DNA of 64,000 nt, taken from the NCBI RefSeq assembly GCF_014212175.1, contig NZ_JACJVR010000032.1, positions 62,001 to 126,000 of the forward strand. Direction: 5' to 3'. Source of the DNA: Cohnella xylanilytica (lineage in GTDB: Bacteria; Bacillota; Bacilli; Paenibacillales; Paenibacillaceae). The notes under the pieces were generated by a model. The model did not search any database. It saw nothing but the letters and a program-made list of their open reading frames with translations, and had not been told where the DNA came from. Position 1 is the first letter of the stretch. The number at the start of each line of letters is the position of its first letter. The position numbers and the translations under genes are program-made. This document shows, in pieces, positions 40,505-49,923 of this stretch.

Positions 40505-41855
40505 TCTGAATGCGCTGCTTCGTCTCTTGAAAGGCTTCCCGTTCGTTCTCGCGAAGAAGAACGTTCGGCTTGGCGAAGTAATACCCTTGGCCCATGCCCA
40601 CGTTGAGGCGGAACAGGACGTCGGCTTCTTCCTCGCGCTCGACCCCTTCGGCCACCACTTCGCAGCTCATCTCGCGGGCGGCCGTCACGATGGCGCGCAG
40701 CAGGCTCATCTTCACCGCGAAGCGGTCGACGAACTGGATGACGGACCGGTCGATCTTGATCAGCTCGGGCGCCAGCTCGCCGACCCACTGCAGGCTGGAA
40801 TAGCCCGCCCCCATGTCGTCGACGGCGAAGCGGAAGCCGTGCCGGCGGAACCGGTCGAGCGTCTCGGTCATCGCCTTGAAGTCTTCGACCTCGTGCCGTT
40901 CCGTAATCTCGAAGACGATCTGCGCGGGCGAGAGCGGCGGATGCTTCTCCAGGCATTGCAGAACGTGGGACAGGAACAACGGATGGGACAACGTGACCGC
41001 CGTTACGTTCAGGAACACGGGCTCCCGAATTTGGCGCGATGCGATCTCCTCCAGGGCGAACTTGACGACCATGAATTCCAGCTTGCTCAGCTGCTTGCTC
41101 TGGCTGGCGAAGCGGAACAGCTCGTCCGGGAGGTGGAAGACGCTGGCTACCGGGCCGCGCGTCAGAATCTCCCAGCCGAAGACGTCTCCGTTGTTCAGGT
41201 TCATGATCGGCTGGGCCAGCACCGAGATGTTGCAGTCCTGAAGGATCTGGTCCAGCTGCTTGCGGGCGGCGATCACCTGCGGGGTCACCTGCTTCGTCGC
41301 GAGCGCCAGCGCGAACTGGTAAGCTTCCTCCAGCCGCTCCGCCGTCGTTCCGCCTTCCGAGCCTTGCAGCTTAAGCGGAACGTACGTGCCGGTCAGCTTC
41401 AGATGCTTCCGGTACTCCGGCTGCCCGCCGGCATCCGGACCGAGCTCCAGGCAGTGTCTCAGATGATCCAGCCTCCGGAACAGGTCCGCGGGAATGAATT
41501 CGTCCTCGGACGGACGGTCGCCCCGGATCAGGACGACGAACTCCTGCGGGCCGTACTGGTCCATCCCGATGAGATCCTTCTCTTCCCACAGCTGGCTTCC
41601 CAATTCCCGGAGCAGCCGGCGGGTCTCCTCGCGAAGCCGGGGAAGAACGCTCTTCCACGTATCCAGGTAGGAGTCCGGGCACTCCCAGCGGAACAGGGCC
41701 AGATAGCATTCGTCTCCTCTTCGCATATGCTTGTCCAGCATGGAGAGGAGCGGTCTCCGGATCGTGAAGTCCGGAGGGAAATATTTAAGAGCCCGGTCGG
41801 TCATCAGCAGCTTGGCGCCGAAGACCAAGCGATCGATCAGCAATTGGACGTTCAC
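40479..41855 (-). CDS. EAL-domain c-di-GMP phosphodiesterase
   Basis: 458 residues. The N-terminal 200 residues look like a degenerate GGDEF-type domain (DKHMRRGDECYLALFRW, DQYGPQEFVVLI) without a GGDEF loop. The C-terminal EAL domain has GWEILTRGP (EIL in place of EAL), NVTAVTL, EITERHEV, VDDMGAGYSSL and AEGVE, so the metal ligands appear intact. It probably degrades c-di-GMP. There are no membrane helices. It starts 89 bases upstream of metC's stop on the same strand but looks like a separate unit. Confidence 0.9.
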   Translation of the reverse strand: MNVQLLIDRLVFGAKLLMTDRALKYFPPDFTIRRPLLSMLDKHMRRGDECYLALFRWECPDSYLDTWKSVLPRLREETRRLLRELGSQLWEEKDLIGMDQYGPQEFVVLIRGDRPSEDEFIPADLFRRLDHLRHCLELGPDAGGQPEYRKHLKLTGTYVPLKLQGSEGGTTAERLEEAYQFALALATKQVTPQVIAARKQLDQILQDCNISVLAQPIMNLNNGDVFGWEILTRGPVASVFHLPDELFRFASQSKQLSKLEFMVVKFALEEIASRQIREPVFLNVTAVTLSHPLFLSHVLQCLEKHPPLSPAQIVFEITERHEVEDFKAMTETLDRFRRHGFRFAVDDMGAGYSSLQWVGELAPELIKIDRSVIQFVDRFAVKMSLLRAIVTAAREMSCEVVAEGVEREEEADVLFRLNVGMGQGYYFAKPNVLLRENEREAFQETKQRIQNRRDQVAS

Positions 41856-41943
41856 AACAGCTCAGCCACCCTTATGTGACGTTACGAACATTGTATCATG
41901 AACGCTTAGACGCTGAATAGAAGAGTTTGGCACAAAAAAAGGG

Positions 41944-43110
41944 TCAAGCTTCCAGCGCCTGCTCCAGGTCGCGGATCAGATCGTCCGGGTCCTCGAGCCC
42001 GACCGAATACCGGACGAGGCCGTCCGTGATGCCCCTCGAGTGCCGAACGTCCTTCGGCATTGCGGCGTGCGACATCATCGCCGGGTACGAGAGGATGCTC
42101 TCGACGGCGCCGAGGCTGACGGCCACGAGCGGGATCCGTACCCGCCCGAGCAGCTTCCGCGCCTTCTCCCCGCTCCCGACGTCGAACGAGACGACCGCGC
42201 CGTAGCCCTTCGATTGCTTCTCGTGCACTTCGCGCCGCGGATGATCGGCGAGCCCGGGGTAATAGACGCGCTCCACGGCCGGATGCGCGCTCAGCCAGGC
42301 GGCCAGCTTGGCCGCGCCGCTCTCGCTCGCTTCCATGCGCACCTTCAGCGTCTTCATGCCCCGCATCAGAAGCCAGCTCTCCTGCGTGCTCAGGACGGTG
42401 CCCAGACCGTTCTGCAGCTGCTTCACCCGGCGGCCTAGCGATTCGTCGGCCGTGACGACGAGCCCGGCCAGCACGTCGCTGTGGCCGCCGAGGAACTTCG
42501 TCGCGCTATGAATGACGAGGTCGATTCCGAGCTCGATCGGGCGCTGGTGGTACGGAGTCATGAACGTATTGTCCAGCATCGTCAGGAGCCCGAGCTCCTT
42601 CGCCCAGGAAGCGATCTCGGCGATATCCGTAATCTTGAGCGTCGGATTGGACGGCGTCTCGAGGAATACCGCCTTCGTATTCGGCTTCAGAGCGGCCTTC
42701 ACCTGCTCGAAGTCGGTCATGTCGACGAACGTGGAGTCGATGTTCAGCCGGTTCAGCACCGTCGTCAAGAGCCGGTACGTGCCCCCGTACACGTCCTCCG
42801 TCACGATCACGTGATCGCCCGCGGACAGCAGCAGGAACGCCGTCGAGATCGCCGACATGCCGGACGAGAACGCGAAGCCGCGGGCTCCCCCTTCGAGAAG
42901 CGCGATGTAATGCTCGAGCGCTTCCCGGGTCGGGTTGCCCGAACGGCTGTAATCGTGCGCCGGAGGGTTGTCCAGATCGAAGTGGTGGAACGTCGAAGCC
43001 TGATAGATCGGAACGCTCGAAGCTCCTGTGGCCTTATCGATCTCGAGGCCGAAGTGGATCAGCTTCGTCGCGAAGTCTTTGTCTTCATGATTCGAATTGC
43101 CCTGGCTCAT
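41944..43110 (-). CDS. metC: Cystathionine beta-lyase (Cys/Met metabolism PLP enzyme)
   Basis: 388 residues, trans-sulfuration family. Motifs include YSRSGNPTREALE, SSGMSAI, the PLP-binding NPTLKITD/DNTF region, and the Schiff-base lysine in HSATKFLGGHSD. It starts four bases after metI, the order of the B. subtilis metIC operon, so beta-lyase is the preferred call; a gamma-lyase cannot be excluded from sequence. Confidence 0.9.
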   Translation of the reverse strand: MSQGNSNHEDKDFATKLIHFGLEIDKATGASSVPIYQASTFHHFDLDNPPAHDYSRSGNPTREALEHYIALLEGGARGFAFSSGMSAISTAFLLLSAGDHVIVTEDVYGGTYRLLTTVLNRLNIDSTFVDMTDFEQVKAALKPNTKAVFLETPSNPTLKITDIAEIASWAKELGLLTMLDNTFMTPYHQRPIELGIDLVIHSATKFLGGHSDVLAGLVVTADESLGRRVKQLQNGLGTVLSTQESWLLMRGMKTLKVRMEASESGAAKLAAWLSAHPAVERVYYPGLADHPRREVHEKQSKGYGAVVSFDVGSGEKARKLLGRVRIPLVAVSLGAVESILSYPAMMSHAAMPKDVRHSRGITDGLVRYSVGLEDPDDLIRDLEQALEA

Positions 43111-43114
43111 GGCC

Positions 43115-44275
43115 TTACGCCTCCCCGATTTCCTTCAATGCCGCGTCGATAGCCCCGCCCAAATCCGCGATCAGGTCGTCGATGTGCTCGATGCCGACCG
43201 AGAAGCGCAGCAGCCGGTCGTCGACGCCGACCTTCCGGCGAATCTCCTCCGGAATGTCCGCGTGGGTCTGCACGGCCGGGTACGTGAGCAGCGATTCGAC
43301 GCCGCCCAGGCTCTCCGCGAAGGCGATCAGCTTCAGATGGCGGAGGATCGGCTCGATCGTGCGGGCGTCCTTCATGCGGAACGAGAAGATGCCCGTGTCG
43401 CCGGACGATTGGCGGCGCTGGATGTCGTAGCCGGGATGGTGCGGCAGGCCCGGGTGATACACCTCGTCGACGGCGGGGTGGGTCTTGAGCCACTCGGCCA
43501 TCTTGACGGAATTGTACTGGTGGCGTTCCATGCGCAGGGCCAGCGTCTTCATTCCGCGCATGAGCAGCCACGAATCCTGCGGGCCGAGAACGGCTCCGAG
43601 CGAGTTGTGAAGGAACGCCATCTGCTCCGACAGCTCCTTGCCCTTCGTCACGATAAGCCCGGCGAGGACGTCGTTATGGCCGGCCAAATACTTGGTGGCG
43701 CTGTGGATGACGATGTCGGCTCCCAGCTCGAGCGGCCGCTGCAGGAACGGCGTCAGCAGCGTGTTGTCGACGATCGTCAGCAGCCCGCGGCGCTTGGCCC
43801 AGGCCGACACCTTCTCCAGGTCGGTGATCATCATGAGCGGATTGGTCGGCGTCTCGATCAGAACGGCCTTCGTCCGGTCCGTACACTGGGATTCGAGCTC
43901 GTCGATGTCGTTCGTGTCGACATAGGAAGCCGAGATCCCGTAGCGGGACAGAATTCTCTCCAGCAGACGGTATGTTCCGCCGTACAGGTCGAGCGAGACG
44001 ATCAAGTGATCGCCGTGCGAGAAAAGCGCGAAGATCGTCGTCAGCGCGGCCATGCCCGAGCTGCAGGCGAAGCCGGCGTCTCCGCCCTCCAGCTCCGCCG
44101 CGGCCGCCTCCAGGACGAACCGGGTCGGACTCTTCGTCCGGGAGTAGTCGAACCCGGTGCTCTGTCCGAGCTTCGGGTGGCGGAACGCGGTGGCGTGGTA
44201 GATCGGGAAGCTGACGGCTCCCGTCTTCGGATCCTCCTGCGATCCGATCTGGGCTAAACGGCTCTCAATGTTCAT
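43115..44275 (-). CDS. metI: Cystathionine gamma-synthase / O-acetylhomoserine thiolyase
   Basis: 386 residues of the same PLP family as the next gene. It has YSRTKSPTRFVLE, CSSGMAAL, DNTLLTPFLQRP and the PLP lysine in HSATKYLAGHND. The SRTKSPTR form and the position before metC fit MetI. It condenses O-acetylhomoserine with cysteine or sulfide. AGGAGG lies 12 bases before the ATG. metA lies 260 bases upstream on the same strand without an obvious terminator or second S-box between them. Confidence 0.9.
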   Translation of the reverse strand: MNIESRLAQIGSQEDPKTGAVSFPIYHATAFRHPKLGQSTGFDYSRTKSPTRFVLEAAAAELEGGDAGFACSSGMAALTTIFALFSHGDHLIVSLDLYGGTYRLLERILSRYGISASYVDTNDIDELESQCTDRTKAVLIETPTNPLMMITDLEKVSAWAKRRGLLTIVDNTLLTPFLQRPLELGADIVIHSATKYLAGHNDVLAGLIVTKGKELSEQMAFLHNSLGAVLGPQDSWLLMRGMKTLALRMERHQYNSVKMAEWLKTHPAVDEVYHPGLPHHPGYDIQRRQSSGDTGIFSFRMKDARTIEPILRHLKLIAFAESLGGVESLLTYPAVQTHADIPEEIRRKVGVDDRLLRFSVGIEHIDDLIADLGGAIDAALKEIGEA

Positions 44276-44534
44276 CGATTGGCGGGCCTCCTGCTGGTCA
44301 GGTAGTGAATAATGGATCGCGCGCGGCGCAAGCATCGAATGGGGTTCCCGGTTGCGGGCATCCTCCTCCGGCCGGCCGTCGCTTGCCGATTGCCTTGAAC
44401 AAGCTTGTCAAAGGTAGCGATCGGCGAGCGAAGGCGGGCGCAAGCTCTTCCGGAAGATTCCCTTCCCTCCGGGGCTCTCCCTCTCCGATCCTCCAAGCTT
44501 CGCTTGCGATCCTTATTATGCGGGTAACAAAGAA

Positions 44535-45452
44535 CTAAATGCCGGCTCCAAGGTCGTAAGGCGTCTGTTGATACACGTAGTAGTTGAGCCAGTTGGAGAA
44601 CAGCAGATTGGCATGGGCTCTCCAGCTGGAGAGCGGCATCTTCGTCGGGTCATTGCCGGGGAAATAATTGACCGGCACGTCGATGCGGAGCCCCTTCGCC
44701 TTGTCGCGGTCGTATTCCCACTTCAAGGTGAGCGGATCGTACTCGGAATGCCCGGTGACGAAGATCTGCCGTCCGTCCCGCGTGGCGGCGATATAGACGC
44801 CGGCTTCTTCGGATTCGGACCAGATCTCGAGCTCCGGAATCTTCTCGATGTCTTCCTTCCTCACTTCGGTATGGCGGGATTGCGGAACGTAGAACAGCTC
44901 GTCGAAGCCCCGCAGCAGGTTGATGTTGCGCGTCGTCACCGTATGCGGGAAAACGCCGAACAGCTTCTTGTCCAGGTTGTGCTTCGGAACCCCGAAGTGG
45001 TGGAATAGACCGGCCTGGGCCCCCCAACAGATGTGGAAGGTGGAGGTGACGTTCTTGGCGCTCCAATCCATGATGTCCTTCAGCTCTTCCCAGTAGTTCA
45101 CTTCCTCGAAGTCGAGCTGCTCGACCGGCGCTCCGGTGATGATCATCCCGTCGTAGCGCTGGTGGGAGATCTCGTCGAACGTCTTGTAGAACGATTCCAG
45201 GTGCTCGGTCGACGTGTTCTTCGATATATGCGTCTTCGGATGGAGCAACACGATCTCCACTTGAAGCGGCGTATTGCCGATCAGGCGGAGCAGCTGCGTC
45301 TCCGTCGTCTCCTTGGTCGGCATGATGTTCAGGATCACGATCCGGAGCGGCCGGATGTCTTGATGGAAGGCGACGCTCTCGTCCATGACGAAGATGTTCT
45401 CCCCGGCCAGAATCTCCTTGGCCGGCAGGTTGTCCGGAACTTTGATCGGCAT
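44535..45452 (-). CDS. metA: Homoserine O-acetyltransferase (MetA type)
   Basis: 305 residues. The nucleophile Cys142 is in [10 protein letters not shown], followed by a His/Glu pair further on ([11 protein letters not shown]). Residue 111 in [12 protein letters not shown] is Glu. In the MetA family, Glu here goes with acetyl-CoA and Gly with succinyl-CoA, so acetyl transfer is predicted. GAGGAGG precedes the ATG. The gene is controlled by an S-box leader. Confidence 0.96.
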   Translation of the reverse strand: MPIKVPDNLPAKEILAGENIFVMDESVAFHQDIRPLRIVILNIMPTKETTETQLLRLIGNTPLQVEIVLLHPKTHISKNTSTEHLESFYKTFDEISHQRYDGMIITGAPVEQLDFEEVNYWEELKDIMDWSAKNVTSTFHICWGAQAGLFHHFGVPKHNLDKKLFGVFPHTVTTRNINLLRGFDELFYVPQSRHTEVRKEDIEKIPELEIWSESEEAGVYIAATRDGRQIFVTGHSEYDPLTLKWEYDRDKAKGLRIDVPVNYFPGNDPTKMPLSSWRAHANLLFSNWLNYYVYQQTPYDLGAGI

Positions 45453-45495
45453 CTCTTCATTCCTCCTCAGTCTGTAGGCGGCGTCGATCCCGCGC

Positions 45496-45674
45496 AATAA
45501 AAAAGACCCTTCGCATGAGAAAGGGTCGTCGTCGGTATTCGTACGCTCGCCTCTCTCATCTCCCGAATGCGCGTCCGAAGCCGCGCATCCTGCAAGATTT
45601 AGCACCGTGCGTCCTCGCGAACGCCGGTTGCCGGGCTTCATCGGGCTAGTCCCTCCGCCTGCTCTTGATAAGAT
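45496..45674 (-). promoter_or_regulatory. SAM-I (S-box) riboswitch with terminator
   Basis: The aptamer begins on the minus strand with TCTTATCAAGAGCAGGCGGAG at 45674, shown here at the 5' end only, and continues with GGGACTAGCCC and GATGAAGCCCGGCAACCGG, which are diagnostic for SAM-I. The expression platform ends with GACCCTT / AAGGGTC followed by TTTTTTATT at 45496-45527. High SAM would stop transcription before metA. Confidence 0.95.
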
Positions 45675-45770
45675 GGCAAAACCTATTCGGTTGTCGTCGA
45701 TCAAATCTACATCCTACTGTACCCGAAAACGCCCCCACCGTCAAGACGCGGAATACGCATGAAAATGCCC

Positions 45771-45799
45771 TTGAAAGGGGCTTGGAGGAGGATTATACT
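45771..45799 (+). promoter_or_regulatory. Promoter of corA
   Basis: TTGAAA, 17 bases, TATACT, placing the transcript start near 45806. Confidence 0.65.
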
Positions 45800-45805
45800 T
45801 ATCAC

Positions 45806-46014
45806 GAATTGCGCACGATTCTAATACGGTATCGAAAGGGGGGAGCCGGTCATGGAAGGAGATCATCCTGGGCCGAGTCGCAGCTTGTTTATCGTCACGG
45901 CGGGACGCTGCCGCGCGACGAAGGGGATCTTACGGCCGGCTCCGCGGTCGGATCGCCTTCCTTAGGCGCGGATTGACGCCCTGCATGAATACCATGCAGA
46001 AGGAGCGGATTCCG
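45806..46014 (+). other. Long structured leader of corA
   Basis: About 209 untranslated bases separate the predicted start from the corA ATG. They are GC-rich with several self-complementary parts; the last, CTGCATG-AATAC-CATGCAG, ends directly at the AAGGAG ribosome binding site. I do not recognise the Mg2+-sensing M-box or another known aptamer. Confidence 0.4.
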
Positions 46015-46950
46015 ATGAAGATCCGACTGGTGACCAACGGCATCTTTACGCCGATCGAAGACATTACGCAGACGCTCGTCCCTCCGGCCAACGGCTTCTA
46101 TTGGATCGACGCCGACACGGAGGACCTGCTCGAGCTGCAGCCCTTGTTCGGCATCCACGACCTCGAAGTCGAGGACTGCCTGACCGAAGAGGAGCAGCGC
46201 CCGAAGCTGGAAGTGCACGAGAGCCATTATTTTATCGTTATCAACAGCATCCGGTTCGACGACGAAGAGATCTTCCTGAGAGCCTTGAACATCTTCCTCG
46301 GGCGCCATTACCTGATTACCGTCACGAAGCAGAAGATCCACGAGCTTCGCGCCATCAAGCCCATTCTGTGGGAAGAAGAAGTCAATTCCGCGGACCGGCT
46401 GCTCTACCACCTGGTCGACCTCGTCGTGGATAACTACTTCCTCGTCGGGGACCGGATCGAAGCCAGGATCGAGAGCCTCGAGGAAGACATCCTGATGCAC
46501 ACGAAGAAGTCGCATCTGACCGAGATCATCGGTCTGCGAAGCGAGATTCTGTGGCTGAAGAAGGTGCTCGGCCCGCAGCGGGACGTGATCGGCGCCTTGA
46601 ACAAGAAGGAGCTTCGCCTGTTCGACGTTCAACTGCAGAAGTACTTCGGGGACATCTACGAGAACGCCGTCAAAATTTACGAAACGTTCGAGACGTACCG
46701 CGATCTGATGGGCAACTTGCGAGAAGCTTACCAGTCCAGCGTCGCGAACCGCGCCAACGAGATCATGCGCGTCTTCACCGCGCTGACGACGATCTTCATG
46801 CCCTTGACGTTCATTACCGGAGTATACGGAATGAACTTCGATTATATTCCCGGCATGCACGACAAGAACGGCTCGATCGTGCTGCTGGTCGTCATGGTCT
46901 GCCTCGGCTTCGGCATGTTCTACTTCTTCCGCAAGAAGGATTGGCTATGA
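46015..46950 (+). CDS. corA: CorA family magnesium transporter
   Basis: 311 residues. A large N-terminal cytoplasmic domain is followed by two C-terminal membrane helices with the signature YGMNF and a basic tail (FFRKKDWL). CorA forms pentameric Mg2+ (also Co2+/Ni2+) channels. The ATG at 46015 is preferred: AGAAGGAGCGG lies just upstream and homology begins at MKIRLV. Earlier in-frame ATGs are within the hairpin. Confidence 0.94.
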   Translation: MKIRLVTNGIFTPIEDITQTLVPPANGFYWIDADTEDLLELQPLFGIHDLEVEDCLTEEEQRPKLEVHESHYFIVINSIRFDDEEIFLRALNIFLGRHYLITVTKQKIHELRAIKPILWEEEVNSADRLLYHLVDLVVDNYFLVGDRIEARIESLEEDILMHTKKSHLTEIIGLRSEILWLKKVLGPQRDVIGALNKKELRLFDVQLQKYFGDIYENAVKIYETFETYRDLMGNLREAYQSSVANRANEIMRVFTALTTIFMPLTFITGVYGMNFDYIPGMHDKNGSIVLLVVMVCLGFGMFYFFRKKDWL

Positions 46951-46979
46951 GCGAATCCGAGGCGCGAGACGTCCCTCAT

Positions 46980-47040
46980 GAACGAGGGGCCGCCCCCTAG
47001 GTCCAGGCGACCCGGGAGACGGCCCCTCGTTCGTTCTTCG
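46980..47040 (+). terminator. Terminator of corA
   Basis: A perfect 12-bp stem (AACGAGGGGCCG with its complement) and a 27-base loop, followed by CGTTCTT. It may also serve the convergent HRDC gene. Confidence 0.7.
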
Positions 47041-47072
47041 TCGCGGCTTCGCGGGCTTAGGCGCCTCGCGGG

Positions 47073-48068
47073 CTACACGGCCGATTGGCGGGTCCGGCGG
47101 AACCGGATCCGGAGCATCCGCAGCTTCTCGTAATTCCGCTCCGTCTCGCCGGCGCCGTCTCCTTCGGCGTACAGCCGCTGGTACAGCGGCTTCAGGAACT
47201 TGTCGCCCAGCTCGCCCATCGCCTTCTCCGCCTCGTCGATCTCCGCGGCGTCCACGGCGGACAGCTCCTGCTCGACGAGAGGAAGAACGTCGTACCCTTC
47301 CTCGTCCAGCCGGTCGATCCTCTCGAGCAGCAGTCTCCGCGAGATCCCCATCTCCTTCTCCAGCTCGGCGAGGCTATGTCCTTGCCGGATGCCGGCGAGA
47401 AGCTTCTTCTTCTCCTGGACGCTCGTCAGGCTCTTCCCGTACTTCTCTTCCTTCTGCTTGAACGTCCATTCGGCCAGCGTCTCGTCCGAGACGACCGAGG
47501 CCACCCAATCGAGCGGGAACTCGTGGTCGCGGGGAAGCTCGCGCACCAGCTCGAGCAGTTCGGTTCCGTAGCGCTCGATCTTCTTGTGGCCGAAGCCCGG
47601 TATCTGCTTCAGCTCCTCGAGCGTTCGCGGCACGTACACGGCCAGCGACTGGAGCTCGCGGTTGGTCGCGATCAGGTACGCCGTCCGCTTCTCCTCGGCG
47701 GACTTGGCCCGGCGCCATAGCCGCAGCGGCTCCAGCGCCTCGCTCATGTCGAATTGATCCGCGTAGCACTGCAGGAGGGCCGGCAGCGGAGGCCTGCGCT
47801 CCCAGAACGGCGCGTCTTCCAGCATGCCGTCCAGCAGCGGGCGGAAGCCCTCCCTCATCTTCCGGGCGACCCCGTGGCGGAACGAAGCGAGCAGCTCTTC
47901 CCAGCTCATCCCTTCGTACCAGACGTCCTGCTTCGCTTCGCCTTGGTCGGGAAGCGAATGCCAGCCGGACGACCACGTCCCCTGCTCCTCCCCGATAAAC
48001 ACCTGGCCTCTCTCGGTATCCGCCGTCCCTTCCGTGCGTTCGAACCGATTCAAAAACACGATCTCCAT
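47073..48068 (-). CDS. HRDC-domain protein
   Basis: 331 residues. An HRDC domain, the RecQ/RNase D type nucleic-acid-binding module, lies at about 118-195 (LRLWRRAKSAEEKRTAYLIATNRELQSLA and IPGFGHKKIERYG). The C-terminal half contains a helix-turn-helix-like region (SLAELEKEMGISRRLLLERIDRL) and may help in DNA binding. There is no helicase or nuclease domain. The ATG is chosen by the GGAGGAGGAAG site nine bases upstream. A promoter and a terminator-like hairpin precede the gene. Confidence 0.87.
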   Translation of the reverse strand: MEIVFLNRFERTEGTADTERGQVFIGEEQGTWSSGWHSLPDQGEAKQDVWYEGMSWEELLASFRHGVARKMREGFRPLLDGMLEDAPFWERRPPLPALLQCYADQFDMSEALEPLRLWRRAKSAEEKRTAYLIATNRELQSLAVYVPRTLEELKQIPGFGHKKIERYGTELLELVRELPRDHEFPLDWVASVVSDETLAEWTFKQKEEKYGKSLTSVQEKKKLLAGIRQGHSLAELEKEMGISRRLLLERIDRLDEEGYDVLPLVEQELSAVDAAEIDEAEKAMGELGDKFLKPLYQRLYAEGDGAGETERNYEKLRMLRIRFRRTRQSAV

Positions 48069-48139
48069 TTGCGCTTCCTCCTCCATCGCTTCTGCGGCGA
48101 AAATAGTCTCGTTCCGGCGCGAGCCCGGCGGAAGAAGGA

Positions 48140-48184
48140 ATACAAAAAAGAAAGCACCCTTCCGCACATGGCGGAGAGGTGCTT
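48140..48184 (-). terminator. Terminator-like hairpin in the HRDC gene leader (possible attenuator)
   Basis: AAGCACC and CCGC arms pair with GCGG and GGTGCTT, followed by TTCTTTTTTG on the minus strand. It lies between the promoter at 48217-48245 and the HRDC start, with no gene of its own to terminate. Confidence 0.65.
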
Positions 48185-48216
48185 CCTCTACCGAGCAACC
48201 CGAACAATGTACGTCT

Positions 48217-48245
48217 ATATTAGCATAATTGGGCGACATTGGCAA
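48217..48245 (-). promoter_or_regulatory. Promoter of the HRDC gene
   Basis: TTGCCA, 17 bases, TAATAT on the minus strand, about 150 bases before the start codon. Confidence 0.6.
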
Positions 48246-48339
48246 GAGAGGGCATCGGTTTCCGGCGCTTTTCTGTCACACGATTGTCTTTTGCCCGGCT
48301 TCTTCGACCTATGGTACTGTTAGGTTAATAAGGACGGCC

Positions 48340-49497
48340 ATGGACCCCAGGGCCGCGATGGGAAAGGATGCGGCGGGAATGACGCATAGGACGAAGGAGT
48401 GGATGACGGACGCCGCGCGCGCGCTCGCCGAAGCCGAGAGCTTCTTGCGCGTCTGCCGCGCGGAGCTTCGCCAGCCCGAGGCCGGTCTAAAGACGCGGCT
48501 GGATGAGATCGAAGCCGAGCTCGAACGCGAAGGCGTCTACGCGCACACGTACGAAGAGGCGGCCCACGGGGCGAAAATGGCTTGGCGCAACGCCAACCGC
48601 TGCATCGGGCGGCTGTTCTGGAACCGGCTGCACGTGTTCGACGCGCGCGATTGCGATTCCGAGGAGGAGGTCTTCCGGGCCCTCCTGCGGCATATCGATT
48701 ACGCGACGAACGGCGGCGAGATTCGCCCGGCGCTGACGCTGTTCAAGCCGGCGGCCGCGAACCGGGAGCCGGTCCGCATCTGGAACCACCAGCTGATCCG
48801 TTACGCGGGCTACGAGACGCCGGACGGAATCGTCGGCGACCCGGCCTCCGTCGCCTTCACGCGGCAATGCCTGAAGCTCGGCTGGCGCGGGCGGGGAACC
48901 CCGTTCGACGTGCTGCCGATCGTCATCCAGCTGGAGGGCAAGGAGCCCCGCTGGTTCCCCTTGCCGGAATCCTCGGTGCTGGAGGTGAAGCTGTCGCACC
49001 CCGAGAAGGAGCTTTTCCGAGGCTTCGACGCCCGCTGGTACGCCGTTCCGATCCTCTCGGACATGTGTCTCGAGATCGGAGGCGTCCGCTATCCCGCCGC
49101 CCCGTTCAACGGCTGGTACATGGGAACCGAGATCGGCGCGCGCAATCTGGCGGACGAATTCCGCTACGACTTGCTGCCGAAGGTGGCCGCCAATCTGGGC
49201 CTCGACACTAGCGGCAACTCGACGTTGTGGAAGGACCGAGCGCTCGTGGAGCTGAACGTCGCCGTGCTCCATTCGTTCCGCGAAGCCGGCGTCAGCATCG
49301 TCGACCATCATACGGCCGCGCAGCAGTTCATGACGTTCAGCCGCAACGAAGAGAAGGAAGGACGGGAAGTCACGGGCAGGTGGTCGTGGCTCATTCCGCC
49401 GCTGTCGCCCGCGCTGACTCCGATATTCCACGACAGCTTCGAGGACAAGACGGTGCTTCCCGGCTTCGCCCCTCAGCCGCGGCCTTACGCGGATTAG
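48340..49497 (+). CDS. nos: Bacterial nitric oxide synthase oxygenase
   Basis: 385 residues from the ATG at 48340 (AAGGAC upstream); the ATG at 48379 with AAGGATG is a good alternative and gives 372, nearer the 363 of B. subtilis. The heme ligand Cys is in KMAWRNANRCIGRLFW. The arginine-binding Glu is in WYMGTEIGARNLAD, and the pterin-side region in RWSWLIPPLSP. Bacterial NOS oxidises arginine to citrulline and NO with reductases encoded elsewhere; none is nearby. Confidence 0.95.
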   Translation: MDPRAAMGKDAAGMTHRTKEWMTDAARALAEAESFLRVCRAELRQPEAGLKTRLDEIEAELEREGVYAHTYEEAAHGAKMAWRNANRCIGRLFWNRLHVFDARDCDSEEEVFRALLRHIDYATNGGEIRPALTLFKPAAANREPVRIWNHQLIRYAGYETPDGIVGDPASVAFTRQCLKLGWRGRGTPFDVLPIVIQLEGKEPRWFPLPESSVLEVKLSHPEKELFRGFDARWYAVPILSDMCLEIGGVRYPAAPFNGWYMGTEIGARNLADEFRYDLLPKVAANLGLDTSGNSTLWKDRALVELNVAVLHSFREAGVSIVDHHTAAQQFMTFSRNEEKEGREVTGRWSWLIPPLSPALTPIFHDSFEDKTVLPGFAPQPRPYAD

Positions 49498-49545
49498 CAA
49501 GACGAGCCGGCCGATCGGGCCGGTATTCCAGGAGGAGGGATCACG

Positions 49546-49842
49546 ATGCAACTCAAAGACTTCGACTTCCTGTCGGACAGCACGGAGCAGACCTCGACGA
49601 GGTTCGTCACCTTCATCACCCCGGGGCTGCGGCGGTTCGACCTGGCCGTCACGACGACCAACCGGTTCTACGGGAAGAAGCTCGTCGTCGACATGCAATC
49701 GGGACGCAGCGGCGTGCTCGGCGCGGACGATCTCGAGGAAGAGGGGGTGCTGGAGTCGGTGTTCAGGCTGAGCGACGACGAAGCGGCCGAGCTCGCCCAG
49801 TTCCTGACGTTCGTGCTCGGGGACGTTCATTTCACGGACTGA
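49546..49842 (+). CDS. DUF3055-like protein, 98 residues
   Basis: A small soluble protein with FVTFITPGLRRFDLAVTTTNRFYGKKL and VDMQSGRSGVLGADDLEE, the pattern of the DUF3055 family of Bacilli. AGGAGGAGGGAT precedes the ATG. It follows nos by 48 bases on the same strand, so it may be co-transcribed. Function unknown. Confidence 0.75.
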   Translation: MQLKDFDFLSDSTEQTSTRFVTFITPGLRRFDLAVTTTNRFYGKKLVVDMQSGRSGVLGADDLEEEGVLESVFRLSDDEAAELAQFLTFVLGDVHFTD

Positions 49843-49923
49843 CTCGTCAGCCGGAAGGCGCGCATGGAACCTCCGGCCGGGGACACCCTAAAGGGACATC
49901 CGCCGGAAGGAGGTATCGTTCCC

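Noticed and set aside
44276-44534. Second S-box before metI
   Set aside because: No AGAGNGG/GGCAACC-type core is present in this 259-base gap; only minor inverted repeats.
45806-46014. M-box or yybP-ykoY riboswitch before corA
   Set aside because: The conserved motifs of these aptamers could not be found; kept only as an uncharacterised leader.
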